A DNA stretch of 64,000 bases from Pseudarcicella hirudinis (GTDB taxonomy: Bacteria; Bacteroidota; Bacteroidia; Cytophagales; Spirosomataceae). Below the pieces are notes generated by a model. The model was not told the DNA's origin. It saw only the letters and a list, made by a program, of their open reading frames with translations, and did no database searches. Positions 26,626 through 36,042 of the stretch are shown here, in pieces. The stretch covers positions 1 through 64,000 of the forward strand of contig NZ_FOXH01000010.1 in the NCBI RefSeq assembly GCF_900115665.1. Direction: 5' to 3'. The stretch's first letter is position 1. Every line of letters starts with the position of its first letter. Both the position numbers and the translations under genes were made by a program.

Positions 26626-27882
26626 TTGTCAGATGTAAAAATAGCAATTGTAGGATTGGGTTATGTGGGTTTGCCATTGTCTGTTGAATTTGGCAAAAAA
26701 TACCCTGTAACAGGCTTTGACATTAATCAGAATCGGGTACTGCAATTACGTAAAGGCCTGGATATTACCCATGAAATAGATGAAGAGTCTGTCAGAAAGG
26801 CTGTTTCGCTTACTTTTGCTGATAAAATAGAAGATATAAGGGATTGCAATATTTACATTATTACAGTCCCGACTCCGATTGATAATAATAAGCAGCCAGA
26901 TTTGAAGCCTTTATTGCATGCTACAAACCTGGTTGCCGGCTTACTTAAAAAAGGAGATATTGTTATTTACGAATCAACGGTTTACCCGGGATGTACGGAA
27001 GAAGATTGCGTACCTGAATTGGAAAAATTAAGCGGATTGGTATTTAACAAAGATTTTTTCTGTGGTTATTCTCCTGAAAGGATAAATCCGGGAGATAAAA
27101 TTAATACGGTTACAAAAATTAAAAAAGTTACATCAGGATCAACACCGGAAGTAGCTGTTTTTATTGACAGATTATATAGTTCGATCATTGAAGCGGGAAC
27201 ATTCAGAGCCCCTTCAATAAAAGTAGCAGAAGCTTCAAAAATCATTGAAAATGCGCAAAGAGATGTCAATATTTCTTTCGTAAATGAACTGGCAATGATA
27301 TTTGACAGAATGGGAATAGATACGAATGAAGTGCTGACTGCAGCCGGAACAAAATGGAATTTTTTGAATTTCAAGCCCGGACTGGTTGGAGGAAATTGTA
27401 TAAGCGTAGATCCTTACTATTTGTTGCATAAATCGAAATCTTTAGGTTATACGCCCGACATTATTTCATCTTGCAGAAATGTAAATGATAATATGCCGGT
27501 TTTTGTGGCCAATAAATTCGTAAAACTGCTTATCCGGAAAGGAGTTCCTGTTAATAATGCTAAAGTGCTTTTATTAGGCTTTAGTTTTAAAGAAAATGTC
27601 TCGGATTTCCGGAATACAGGTGTTTTGAATGTTTACCGGGAATTGACAGATTTTGGTTTAAACGTTTCAGTATATGATCCGCTGATTAATGGAGAAGAGG
27701 TTTTTCTGGAATATGGGATAAAGTTGATAGAAACACCTGAGGAAGATTATGCAGGGATTATGCTGTCGGTAGCGCATGAGGCGTTCCGGAATTTTGGAAT
27801 AGAAGAGTATCGCAATAGAGGGACACTGATTTTTGATGTAAAGTCCTTTTGGGATAAGGAGTTGGTAGATGAGAGGCTCTAG
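26626..27882 (+). CDS. tviB: Nucleotide-sugar dehydrogenase (TviB/WbpA-type)
   Basis: The enzyme oxidises C6 of a UDP-HexNAc to the uronic acid with two NAD, most like TviB/VipA. It starts KIAIVGLGYVGLPLSVEFGKK (split here as a Rossmann glycine motif), and has GVDINQ-like GFDINQNRV, PTPIDNNKQPDL, the YESTVYPGCTEE block and the catalytic Cys in GLVGGNCISVDPYYL. No ATG exists near the start. I chose the TTG at 26626 because AGGA lies 7 bases upstream; a TTG at 26581 would overlap gmd by 11 bases. Protein length is about 418. The epimerase partner TviC is absent from the window. Confidence 0.9.
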   Translation: MSDVKIAIVGLGYVGLPLSVEFGKKYPVTGFDINQNRVLQLRKGLDITHEIDEESVRKAVSLTFADKIEDIRDCNIYIITVPTPIDNNKQPDLKPLLHATNLVAGLLKKGDIVIYESTVYPGCTEEDCVPELEKLSGLVFNKDFFCGYSPERINPGDKINTVTKIKKVTSGSTPEVAVFIDRLYSSIIEAGTFRAPSIKVAEASKIIENAQRDVNISFVNELAMIFDRMGIDTNEVLTAAGTKWNFLNFKPGLVGGNCISVDPYYLLHKSKSLGYTPDIISSCRNVNDNMPVFVANKFVKLLIRKGVPVNNAKVLLLGFSFKENVSDFRNTGVLNVYRELTDFGLNVSVYDPLINGEEVFLEYGIKLIETPEEDYAGIMLSVAHEAFRNFGIEEYRNRGTLIFDVKSFWDKELVDERL

Positions 27883-27979
27883 CTTTGTTAGAGAAAAGTT
27901 AATAAGATAAGTTCTGACTAAATATTAATATAGTTGCCTGAATCATTAAAATAAACCTTCCGTATCGGAAAGGGAAAAT

Positions 27980-29509
27980 ATGCGTCTATTTTTACTCATA
28001 GCTCTGATAATCTCAAGCTCTTGCTCTGTTTTATTCGGGCAAACGAATATTGGGAAAGATACCAGTATAACCAGAAAGAGGTTAAATTATTTTACAGAGC
28101 TAGGCAGTTATTTATCTTCAGAAAAAAGCACACCATTCTGGTTAAGAACAAACCAATACGGCATTGTTCCGGGCCAATCTCAAAATGTAACCCTAAGAGG
28201 CGGAATCAGGCTTGATTACAAGGGATACGAATATAAAGAACAACGATACGAAAAAACCAGATTTGACTGGGGATACGGTCTTGAAGTTGTTGCTAATTCA
28301 CAATACATTTTAACAAATGATTCTTCGAGAAAAGATTATATTCTTATTCCGGAGGCTTATGTGAAAGTCAAATACGGAGTGTTTGAACTATATGCAGGAA
28401 GAAGGCGGGAGATCGTTGGCCTCGTTGATTCTACGCTTAGTTCGGGTTCATATATTTGGTCGGGAAATGCATTGCCAATACCCAAAGTACAGATTTCTAT
28501 TCCGGAATATATGCCTTTAGGCTTTACAGGAGGGGTTGTTTCATTGAAAGGTAATTTCTCGCATGGATGGTTTGAAAACTCCCGGAGAGATGTAAAGGAT
28601 TTTTACCTTCATCAGAAAAGCCTTTATTTCAGAATAGGGAAACCTAATTGGAAATTTAAATTTTACGGAGGATTTAATGATCAGGTTCAATGGGCGGGAA
28701 CACTAAAATATGATGATCCGACGGGTTATGTATCAAAAGGAGGGAAGTTGCCGTCGAGCTTGAAAGATTATTGGTCAGTTATTCTTGGTAAAAGTATGGC
28801 CTATGAAGGGGACACGATAAATTATAGTAAGAATGATGCCTGGAACAGACTGGGAAATCATTTGGGAAGTGTTGATGTTGGGCTGGAGATAGATCTGTCT
28901 AATGCATCACTTTTCTTATACAGACAAAGTTTCTATGAGGCAGGAGCCTTGTTTTATCTGAATAATATTACTGATGGGTTACATGGGATAAGTCTGAAAA
29001 TTAAACAACCTTCGGAGTATGGTTTTGCATTGCAGAAAATTACATTTGAGTATCTGAACACATACAGTCAGGGAGGAGAAGGGCTTTCAACGAATACTTA
29101 TCAAAGAGGACGAGAGAATTATTTTAATCATTCACAATACACAGATGGATGGTCTTATTTCGGGAATACGATAGGAACCCCATTTATCGTTCCAAAGTCA
29201 TTACTTGAAAGTAAGCAGCCCGGTCAGTCGTTTTTTGCCAACAACAGAACACAGATGTATTTTTTAGGGTTTTCAGGAACAGTGAATCAGGGTGTGGAAA
29301 TTTCCGGTAAGTTTTCTTACAGCTCTAATTTTGGAACTTATGATTTTCCTTTCCTTAAAAGGATAGATCAATTTTCCGGAATATTAAGTTCGAAGATTCC
29401 CGTTAAATTCCTGGAAGGAAGCTCATTGAATGTTTCAGTTTCTTATGATAGCGGAGAGCTTTACAAAAACAGTCTGGGGGGCTATATTGGAATACGGAAA
29501 GTTTGGTAA
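27980..29509 (+). CDS. wzi: Capsule assembly Wzi family outer-membrane protein
   Basis: This 509-residue protein has a Sec signal peptide ending near VLFGQ (about residue 21). The rest is a beta-barrel with repeated amphipathic strands, matching the Wzi family that holds capsular polysaccharide on the outer surface. Typical blocks are PFWLRTNQYG near the N-terminus, LYAGRRREIVGL, SGSYIWSGNALPIPKVQISIPEY, and FGGFNDQVQWAG-like KFYGGFNDQVQWAG. Its place inside a Wzx/Wzy locus supports the role. Homologues are frequent in Bacteroidota, and the presence argues for a cell-bound capsule. Confidence 0.88.
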   Translation: MRLFLLIALIISSSCSVLFGQTNIGKDTSITRKRLNYFTELGSYLSSEKSTPFWLRTNQYGIVPGQSQNVTLRGGIRLDYKGYEYKEQRYEKTRFDWGYGLEVVANSQYILTNDSSRKDYILIPEAYVKVKYGVFELYAGRRREIVGLVDSTLSSGSYIWSGNALPIPKVQISIPEYMPLGFTGGVVSLKGNFSHGWFENSRRDVKDFYLHQKSLYFRIGKPNWKFKFYGGFNDQVQWAGTLKYDDPTGYVSKGGKLPSSLKDYWSVILGKSMAYEGDTINYSKNDAWNRLGNHLGSVDVGLEIDLSNASLFLYRQSFYEAGALFYLNNITDGLHGISLKIKQPSEYGFALQKITFEYLNTYSQGGEGLSTNTYQRGRENYFNHSQYTDGWSYFGNTIGTPFIVPKSLLESKQPGQSFFANNRTQMYFLGFSGTVNQGVEISGKFSYSSNFGTYDFPFLKRIDQFSGILSSKIPVKFLEGSSLNVSVSYDSGELYKNSLGGYIGIRKVW

Positions 29510-29606
29510 TTAAAACGGATGGATTTTGTTCTGAAACGCTTTTAGTTAAAGGGATGAATAATAGCCTAAAGTGATAAATTACTATTAATTAGTAAACTTA
29601 GAAAAG

Positions 29607-30863
29607 TTGGAAAGTAAATCGAAGTATTTTTTAGAGAAAAATTTCATTATATACCTTATAGGTAAGATCGCATCAGTAGGTTTTAGTTTTGCATCTATAC
29701 CGCTGTTTATCAAATATTTTGGTATCGCGGATTTTGGAAGATTTTCATTATTATATACTACTTTTTTAATGTTTCTTTCTGGAACTACTGGTTGGATTAA
29801 TCAAGGAGTACTTCGATTTCATTCAATGGAAAGAGATAGGGAAGCATTTTCTTCGGAGATATTATTTTTAACTGTCAAATCAGCGATATTTTCCAATATT
29901 TTACTTGCTGGCGTATTCTGGTATAATAATGCAAATTTGAGTACTATAATACTGGCTGTTTTAGCCTTTTTTTTTGCATGTTTATTTGGCGTTTATACGA
30001 CAGAACTGCAAGCTCGGTTTAAATCAAGAATTGTAATATTATCTGATATATTAAGGTTATCCTGCTATTTTTTCATTCCATTATTAATACATTTTATAAA
30101 ACCGGATGTATTACCTGAAATAGCTATTTTTACCGGAATTTTGGTAAGTTTTTTTGTTTCATTCTTAATGATAAATGACTGGAAACTTCCGGTATTGAAC
30201 AGGTCATTGAACAGGGCCCCTAAATGGTCAAGGAAAATATGGGAATATGGTTCTCCAATGAGTATTTGGATGTTTTTAGCACCAACATTAAATACAAGTG
30301 ATAGATACTTAATTAGTTTTTTTCTTGGATCAGCAGTACTTGGTCAATATTCTGCTCTATATGATGTGATTTTTAAGCTTTTCCCTCAACTTACAGGCCC
30401 TTTTTATAATATAATACATCCAATGTTAATTAGCAGCCATAATAAGGGAGATGTCCAGGAATTTAACAAAATAATGAAACGCTCCTCTGTATATTTAATG
30501 GTGATGTTTATTGGACTTTTTCTTATAATATACCTTTTTAAATCCTTTATAATCAATAACTATCTGGGCTTTTCAAAAGAAGATACAGCTAAGTTAGAAG
30601 AAACGGTAGTTCCTTTACTTTTAGGTAGTTTTTTTTGGCAGATATCCTTTTTAATGCAAAAAAGACTTGAAATTGCTAACAAAACGAGATTCATGGCTTT
30701 GGCAATGTTTATATCAGTATCGATAGGATTACTAGTCAGTATATATTTTGTACCAAAATTTGGATACTTGGCTTCGGCATATAGTACGTTATTCAGTGGC
30801 TTGATTTACATAGGGATTATTACTCGTTTTAAATTCAGGGAATGGATTCAATGGGTCAATTAA
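29607..30863 (+). CDS. wzx: Wzx-type oligosaccharide flippase
   Basis: This 418-residue polytopic protein has about 12 transmembrane helices and weak conservation, as usual for the polysaccharide transporter (MOP) superfamily. The N-terminal helix pair with FGIADFGRFSLLYTTF is family-like. It would flip undecaprenyl-linked repeat units to the periplasm. The start is TTG at 29607, with no earlier in-frame ATG near. The gene is markedly A/T-rich compared with upstream housekeeping genes, typical of laterally acquired sugar-export genes. Confidence 0.85.
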   Translation: MESKSKYFLEKNFIIYLIGKIASVGFSFASIPLFIKYFGIADFGRFSLLYTTFLMFLSGTTGWINQGVLRFHSMERDREAFSSEILFLTVKSAIFSNILLAGVFWYNNANLSTIILAVLAFFFACLFGVYTTELQARFKSRIVILSDILRLSCYFFIPLLIHFIKPDVLPEIAIFTGILVSFFVSFLMINDWKLPVLNRSLNRAPKWSRKIWEYGSPMSIWMFLAPTLNTSDRYLISFFLGSAVLGQYSALYDVIFKLFPQLTGPFYNIIHPMLISSHNKGDVQEFNKIMKRSSVYLMVMFIGLFLIIYLFKSFIINNYLGFSKEDTAKLEETVVPLLLGSFFWQISFLMQKRLEIANKTRFMALAMFISVSIGLLVSIYFVPKFGYLASAYSTLFSGLIYIGIITRFKFREWIQWVN

Positions 30864-30927
30864 CAAACTAAATGAACCGTATAGATAGAATAAGGGTATG
30901 ATTAGTAATTAATTCTATTTAAATATC

Positions 30928-32163
30928 ATGTTTTTAATAAGAACATCTTTTAAGTTTTCGCTTCTGCATACAATTAATGTTGTATGTATTTGCATTCTTG
31001 CCTTAGGTATTCTTGCTTTCCCGAATTCATTCAGAGAATATAAATATCCTTTTTTTTTACCTGCGGTCTTATCCGTATTGCTTAATTTAAGAAATATTCC
31101 TAAGGAATTTTTAGTGATATATTTGGCTGGAACTATAGTTACAATAGTTTACATTATTGTTGGTTATCCAAATGCAACAGCATTTGAGGTATCCTTAATT
31201 CAATCAATAGTAATATATATCGTTTTTCCATTTTTTTGGATCTTTTGGCTTGACTATATATTCGAGAGATATAAGACCAGGGTTATCGTCAATTTTATAA
31301 TACTAGCGGCAATACTTGGATCATTGACTGTTTTATTATGTTTGTGGCTTTTTTTAAATGGGTTTAAGGATATTGTGGCATTGTTTATTGATGATCCCAA
31401 TGTAAATATAAATGAAGATGGTGTAGTGTTAATAAAATTCCATGTTTACGGATCTTTTATATTTATTTTTTCTGGATTTTGGGCAATAGTTTTTGACAGG
31501 TTCAATTACAAATATTTAATAATACTCATTTTTTTTGTAGTTATTACCTTTATCGCTGGTAGAGCTGCGCTTTCGATGTCATTAGCTATAGGATTAATAG
31601 GTACTATTCTATCAACTGTTAAAAGTATAAAACTGAAACACATTGTTTCTGTAATAATATATTTAGTAATCATTGACTTAATATTTTTAATAATTGAGAA
31701 TGTATTTGAGATATCTTTGATAAATGCAATTACTTACGCATATGATCATATCATTTCCGGTGGAGGAGGAGATGAAAGACCCATGCAATTTAAAGCATTA
31801 ATGAAAGGGGTATATGATAATTATTTTTTAGGTTCCGGGCACGGAGTTGGAGTAGATTTATCAAGGAATGATGACTATGTATGGCGTTATGAAATATTAC
31901 CGATTGCAACTCTTTTCAGAGTAGGGATAATAGGATTATTAATCTATTCTTACCCATTTTTAATTTCAACCGTACGTTATATTAGGTTATATAGAATGAA
32001 GATGCTGAATTCCTATGACATCTTTTTTTATTTTGGAATGTTTTCAATTTGTATATCATCATTTAGTAACCCATATCTTGAATCAATTGAGTTCCAATGG
32101 GCATATTTTATAAGCTATGTCTATTTTTATAATCGCAGTAAAAATTTAAAAGTATCATGTTAG
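30928..32163 (+). CDS. wzy: O-antigen/capsule polymerase-like membrane protein (Wzy)
   Basis: This 411-residue integral membrane protein has about ten to eleven hydrophobic helices and a large polar loop in the second half (about 275-325) with GGGGDERPMQFKALMKGVYDNYFLGSGHGVGV. That loop shape is characteristic of O-antigen ligases/polymerases (Wzy). Position after Wzx and before glycosyltransferases fits a polymerase that joins repeat units in the periplasm. It overlaps the next glycosyltransferase gene by 7 bases. A ligase (WaaL-like) role is the main alternative. Confidence 0.75.
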   Translation: MFLIRTSFKFSLLHTINVVCICILALGILAFPNSFREYKYPFFLPAVLSVLLNLRNIPKEFLVIYLAGTIVTIVYIIVGYPNATAFEVSLIQSIVIYIVFPFFWIFWLDYIFERYKTRVIVNFIILAAILGSLTVLLCLWLFLNGFKDIVALFIDDPNVNINEDGVVLIKFHVYGSFIFIFSGFWAIVFDRFNYKYLIILIFFVVITFIAGRAALSMSLAIGLIGTILSTVKSIKLKHIVSVIIYLVIIDLIFLIIENVFEISLINAITYAYDHIISGGGGDERPMQFKALMKGVYDNYFLGSGHGVGVDLSRNDDYVWRYEILPIATLFRVGIIGLLIYSYPFLISTVRYIRLYRMKMLNSYDIFFYFGMFSICISSFSNPYLESIEFQWAYFISYVYFYNRSKNLKVSC

Positions 32164-33062
32164 ATATCATTATCGTAAATTGGAACTCCGGAGAGTTATT
32201 ATCCAAGTGTATTGTTTCAATATTTAATTCAGATTTAAATGATATTAGTCTAAATATTATTATTGTAGATAATGCTTCAACTGATGATTCGCTATTGAGG
32301 ATACCAAAAGATAAAAAAATAAAAATAGTTTATAATGAGAAGAATAGAGGTTTTGGTGCTGCCTGTAATCAGGGAGTAAAAGCTGGTAATGGCAAATATA
32401 TTCTGTTCTTAAACCCAGATGCTGAAGTAAGAAAAGATACAATCGCCAATTCTTTAGATTTTTTACAAAAAAATCTAAAAGTCACAGTTCTGGGATGCAG
32501 ACAGGTGGATGAATTCGGAAATACCTTACGGACTTGTGCTAATTTCATTTCCCGGTCTAATTACTTCAACAAATTAGTAGGATTGTCAAAAGTTCTGCCT
32601 CAGATTTTCCCTGATTATCATATGACAGGATGGGATCATAATAGCTCAAGGGAAGTTGATCACGTAATGGGGTCATACTATTTAATAACGAGGGAGAAAC
32701 TGGTGAAGCTCAATTCTTTTGATGAACAATTTTTCGTTTATTTTGAAGATCTGGATTTGTCTTATAGAGTCAAAAAACAAGGCGGGATTGTCTATTTTAA
32801 TGCTGATATAGAAATCTATCATGAAACTGGCGGAACCTCGAAAAAAGTTAAGGCTGAGCGTCTATTTTATACACTGGATTCATTATTATGCTATGGGAAG
32901 AAGCATTTTAGTAAGTTTGATTATTTTATATTGAAATGCATAGTTTTTGGAGTAGAACCATTTTTCAGATGTTTTTTACACATTATTAATTTCAATTTCA
33001 GGGATATTAAAATGACTTTTTCCGGCTATAAAATGCTTTATTTAAAACGTGTTTTTAATTAA
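32157..33062 (+). CDS. Glycosyltransferase family 2 (rhamnosyltransferase-like)
   Basis: The 301-residue protein has a GT-A fold: IIIVNWNSGELL at the N-terminus, VDNASTDDS near residue 37, NRGFGAACNQG and the metal site FLNPDAEV, then a C-terminal EDLDLSYRVKKQGG block and YHETGGTSKK. This arrangement is that of WbbL-like rhamnosyltransferases, but donor sugars vary in the family. It adds one sugar to the growing repeat unit at the cytoplasmic face. It overlaps both its neighbours by a few bases, so translation is coupled. Confidence 0.88.
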   Translation: MLDIIIVNWNSGELLSKCIVSIFNSDLNDISLNIIIVDNASTDDSLLRIPKDKKIKIVYNEKNRGFGAACNQGVKAGNGKYILFLNPDAEVRKDTIANSLDFLQKNLKVTVLGCRQVDEFGNTLRTCANFISRSNYFNKLVGLSKVLPQIFPDYHMTGWDHNSSREVDHVMGSYYLITREKLVKLNSFDEQFFVYFEDLDLSYRVKKQGGIVYFNADIEIYHETGGTSKKVKAERLFYTLDSLLCYGKKHFSKFDYFILKCIVFGVEPFFRCFLHIINFNFRDIKMTFSGYKMLYLKRVFN

Positions 33063-34153
33063 TGAGAATTCTTTTTTTGCCTAAATATTCAATATCAGGG
33101 CCAAGTAGTAGATATAGGATATACCAATACCTTCAGCTCTTCGGATCAGAGGATATAGAATTCACAGTTTTACCTTTATTGGATGATGAATATATAAGTA
33201 ATCTCTATAATGGGAATAATAATATTAACTTGAAGCTAGCTTATGCTTACCTTAAGAGGTTTCTCAAAATACTACTTAAGAGAAGAGATTATGATTTAAT
33301 TTTTCTTGAGAAAGAATTCTTTCCATTCATGCCTGATTTTATTATTCTATTTAAACTTTTAGGTATAAAGTATATAGTAGACTATGATGATGCAATTTTT
33401 CATAATTATGATAAGAGTAGAAGTAAGTTAGTCAGATTCTTTTTTCAGAATAAGATTTCAAATGTGATAAAGAATGCTGAATACGTTATTTGTGGAAGCC
33501 CGTATTTGACAAATTTTGCTATGAAATATAGCAAAAATGTTATTGAAATACCTACATCGATTAATTTTCAAAGATACCAGCAACGTAGATTGGTAAATAG
33601 TAATAAAGAGAAATTTGTAATTGGATGGATTGGTTCTAAAACAACATCCAAACATTTATTAGAAATAAAAGATGCTTTACTGGATTTCTTCTTGGAAATT
33701 GAATGTGAGATACATTTGATCGGTTTTGATGAAAACCTTATCAATGAATTTGATAAAAGAATCCCGGTTAAATTAATTAAGTGGAATAGTGAGACGGAAA
33801 TTGAAGAGATGTGTAAGTTTAGTGTTGGCGTTATGCCACTTCCGGAACAATCTTTTGAACAAGGAAAATGTGGATTCAAGCTTGTTCAATATATGGCTTG
33901 TGGTCTGGCGACAATTTCTACACCACTTGAGGCAAATGTCAAAATTGATAATGGGAATGGAAATTTGTTTGCTGCAAAAAAAGAAGAGTGGGTAGATGCA
34001 TTTAAGGAGATGTATTTAAACCGGGAAAAGTATTTAGAAGTGGGTAAGAAAAATATTAGAACGATTAAACATCTCTATTCAGTAGAATCAAACGTAGAGA
34101 AATATGTAGATACTTTTAAAAAATGTTTAGTTTCTAAACGAAGTGACATTTAG
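33062..34153 (+). CDS. Glycosyltransferase, GT4-type
   Basis: The 363-residue protein has a GT-B fold. The N-terminal half shows LPKYSISGPSSRYRIYQYL and the YIVDYDDAIFHNYDKS block that is common to a subgroup of GT4 enzymes in surface polysaccharide loci. The C-terminal half has VIGWIGSKTTSKHL and EQGKCGFKLVQYMACGL, which carries the E-x7-E-like nucleotide-sugar site. Acceptor and donor are unknown. Its ATG shares the A of the previous stop codon (TAATG), so the genes are coupled. Confidence 0.85.
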   Translation: MRILFLPKYSISGPSSRYRIYQYLQLFGSEDIEFTVLPLLDDEYISNLYNGNNNINLKLAYAYLKRFLKILLKRRDYDLIFLEKEFFPFMPDFIILFKLLGIKYIVDYDDAIFHNYDKSRSKLVRFFFQNKISNVIKNAEYVICGSPYLTNFAMKYSKNVIEIPTSINFQRYQQRRLVNSNKEKFVIGWIGSKTTSKHLLEIKDALLDFFLEIECEIHLIGFDENLINEFDKRIPVKLIKWNSETEIEEMCKFSVGVMPLPEQSFEQGKCGFKLVQYMACGLATISTPLEANVKIDNGNGNLFAAKKEEWVDAFKEMYLNREKYLEVGKKNIRTIKHLYSVESNVEKYVDTFKKCLVSKRSDI

Positions 34154-34231
34154 TGAATAATACAAATAAATATAGTATTGTCTAAAAGATAAGTTATTGT
34201 TTCATTTAGTTATTATATAATAAATAAAGGA

Positions 34232-35410
34232 ATGCCTCCAGTAAAACCAAAGTTGTTTTTTTTGACAACTGTCCAGGAATCGATAGAAGGGTTTTTAAAA
34301 GATCAGATTAGGTTTTTAGGGATGAATGGGTTTGATACAATGATGGGTTGTGCAATCACTAATGAATCCGATATTAATAAATTAGAACAGGAAGCCAATT
34401 CAAAGTTCTATTCTCTGCCATTAACAAGAAAGATTACCCCTTTTAAAGATATTTGTGCTATATGGAAGACATACCGCTTGTTTAGAAAATTGAAACCTGA
34501 TGTGGTAATGACATATACGCCAAAGGCAAACATGATTGGGGCAATAGCTGGTTTTTTAGCCGGAGTACCATTAAGATTAACATTTGTAGTTGGATTGCCA
34601 TTAATGAATAAAAGAGGAGTATTAAGAACCTTATTAAGTAATATAGAAAGGTTAAATTATTTTTTTTCTACAAATGTCTTCCCAAATTCTTTCGGATTAA
34701 AAGATTTTATAATTGAGAACATATCTAAATCTTCTAAAATCAGAGTCGTCGGAAATGGTGCAACCAATGGTGTTAATATCGATTTTTTCTCTAAAAATAA
34801 TGCACTTTCAATGCAATCCCAATCATTGAGGGAAAGCATAAAGATTAATAACAATGACTTTGTCTGGATTTTCGTTGGTCGTGTTGTAGGAGATAAAGGA
34901 ATTAATGAACTTGTTTCTGCGTTTGTTACTTTTCAGCAAAAGTACGTTAAAAATAAATTACTTATAGTTGGTACTTTTGAAGAAGAGCTTGACCCTCTTT
35001 TACCGGAAACGAAAGAGGCTATTCTTAATCATCAGGCAATCTTGCATGTAGGTTTTCAAAAAGATGTAAGGATTTACTATGATTTATCTGACGTTCTTGT
35101 TTTTCCAAGTTACAGAGAGGGACTTCCAGGGGTTGTTTTGGAAGCAGGATGTATGGGGTTACCCTTGATATTAAGTGATATTAATGGATGTAATGAAATT
35201 GTCATAAATGAAGAATGTGGTCTTCTTGTACCGGTTAGGGATATTGATGCAATATATAATGCAATGGAGCGAATGTATAATTCAGAGGAGTTAAGAAATA
35301 CATTTTCTTCCAAAAGTCAAAAAAATATACGTGAGAAGTATAGTGAAAATGTCGTGTGGAATTATATGAAACTTGAGTTGGAATCCTTATTGAATAAAAG
35401 AAGCCAGTAA
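34232..35410 (+). CDS. Glycosyltransferase, GT4-type (PglA/CapM-like)
   Basis: This 392-residue GT-B enzyme has KPDVVMTYTPKANMIGAIAG in the N-terminal half and WIFVGRVVGDKGINELVSAF plus FPSYREGLPGVVLEAGCMG, the retaining E-x7-E site, in the C-terminal half. The TYTPKANMIG stretch is typical of enzymes that act next on a PglC-loaded sugar (for example PglA, or CapM), so it could transfer the second sugar onto the bacillosamine-type base. Its place directly before the pglC homologue supports that. The start has a good AAAGGA before it. Confidence 0.87.
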   Translation: MPPVKPKLFFLTTVQESIEGFLKDQIRFLGMNGFDTMMGCAITNESDINKLEQEANSKFYSLPLTRKITPFKDICAIWKTYRLFRKLKPDVVMTYTPKANMIGAIAGFLAGVPLRLTFVVGLPLMNKRGVLRTLLSNIERLNYFFSTNVFPNSFGLKDFIIENISKSSKIRVVGNGATNGVNIDFFSKNNALSMQSQSLRESIKINNNDFVWIFVGRVVGDKGINELVSAFVTFQQKYVKNKLLIVGTFEEELDPLLPETKEAILNHQAILHVGFQKDVRIYYDLSDVLVFPSYREGLPGVVLEAGCMGLPLILSDINGCNEIVINEECGLLVPVRDIDAIYNAMERMYNSEELRNTFSSKSQKNIREKYSENVVWNYMKLELESLLNKRSQ

Positions 35411-35427
35411 TAAAATAATATCTGTTC

Positions 35428-36042
35428 ATGCTTTACAAATTACTTGTTAAAAGGTTAATTGATATACTAATATCTTCATTAGTTCTAATATTGGTTTCTC
35501 CTGTTTTGCTGCTGGTTTTTGTCTTGCTTTTTATTGTCAATGAAGGAAAAGCCCTTTTCATTCAAACACGTCCTGGGAGAAAAGAAAAGAACTTTAATAT
35601 AATAAAGTTCAAGACGATGAACGATAAGAGAAATGCAGATGGTACATTGTTACCTGACGGAGAAAGGCTTACTCCTATTGGAAAGATAGTCAGGAAAACC
35701 TCGATTGATGAGCTTCCCCAATTAATTAATGTTTTGAAAGGGGAGATGTCTTTAGTTGGTCCCAGGCCTTTATTAGTCGAATATTTAAAACTTTATAACC
35801 AGGAACAGAGAAGACGTCATGAAGTAAGACCTGGGATTACCGGTTGGGCTCAGGTAAATGGTCGGAATACAATAGACTGGCAACAAAAGTTTGAGTTTGA
35901 TATATGGTATGTTGATAATATAAGTTTGGGTTTAGATATTAAAATTCTCTACTCTACATTTTTAAAAGTATTCAAATCTGAAGGTATAAGTCAGAATGGA
36001 AAAGCTACAGTTGAGCCTTTTAGAGGAAATATAGAACTATGA
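35428..36042 (+). CDS. pglC: Undecaprenyl-phosphate sugar-1-phosphate transferase (PglC-like)
   Basis: This 204-residue small monotopic phosphoglycosyl transferase loads the first sugar of the repeat unit onto undecaprenyl phosphate. One N-terminal membrane helix (about 9-36) with a Ser-Pro bend (VSPVLL) is followed by the signature block: FIQTRPGRKEKNFNIIKFKTM, then TSIDELPQLINVLKGEMSLVGPRP, and GITGWAQVNGRN. Asp-Glu of IDELPQ is the catalytic pair. Short size points to PglC rather than WbaP. It overlaps the following acetyltransferase gene by four bases (ATGA). Confidence 0.92.
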   Translation: MLYKLLVKRLIDILISSLVLILVSPVLLLVFVLLFIVNEGKALFIQTRPGRKEKNFNIIKFKTMNDKRNADGTLLPDGERLTPIGKIVRKTSIDELPQLINVLKGEMSLVGPRPLLVEYLKLYNQEQRRRHEVRPGITGWAQVNGRNTIDWQQKFEFDIWYVDNISLGLDIKILYSTFLKVFKSEGISQNGKATVEPFRGNIEL

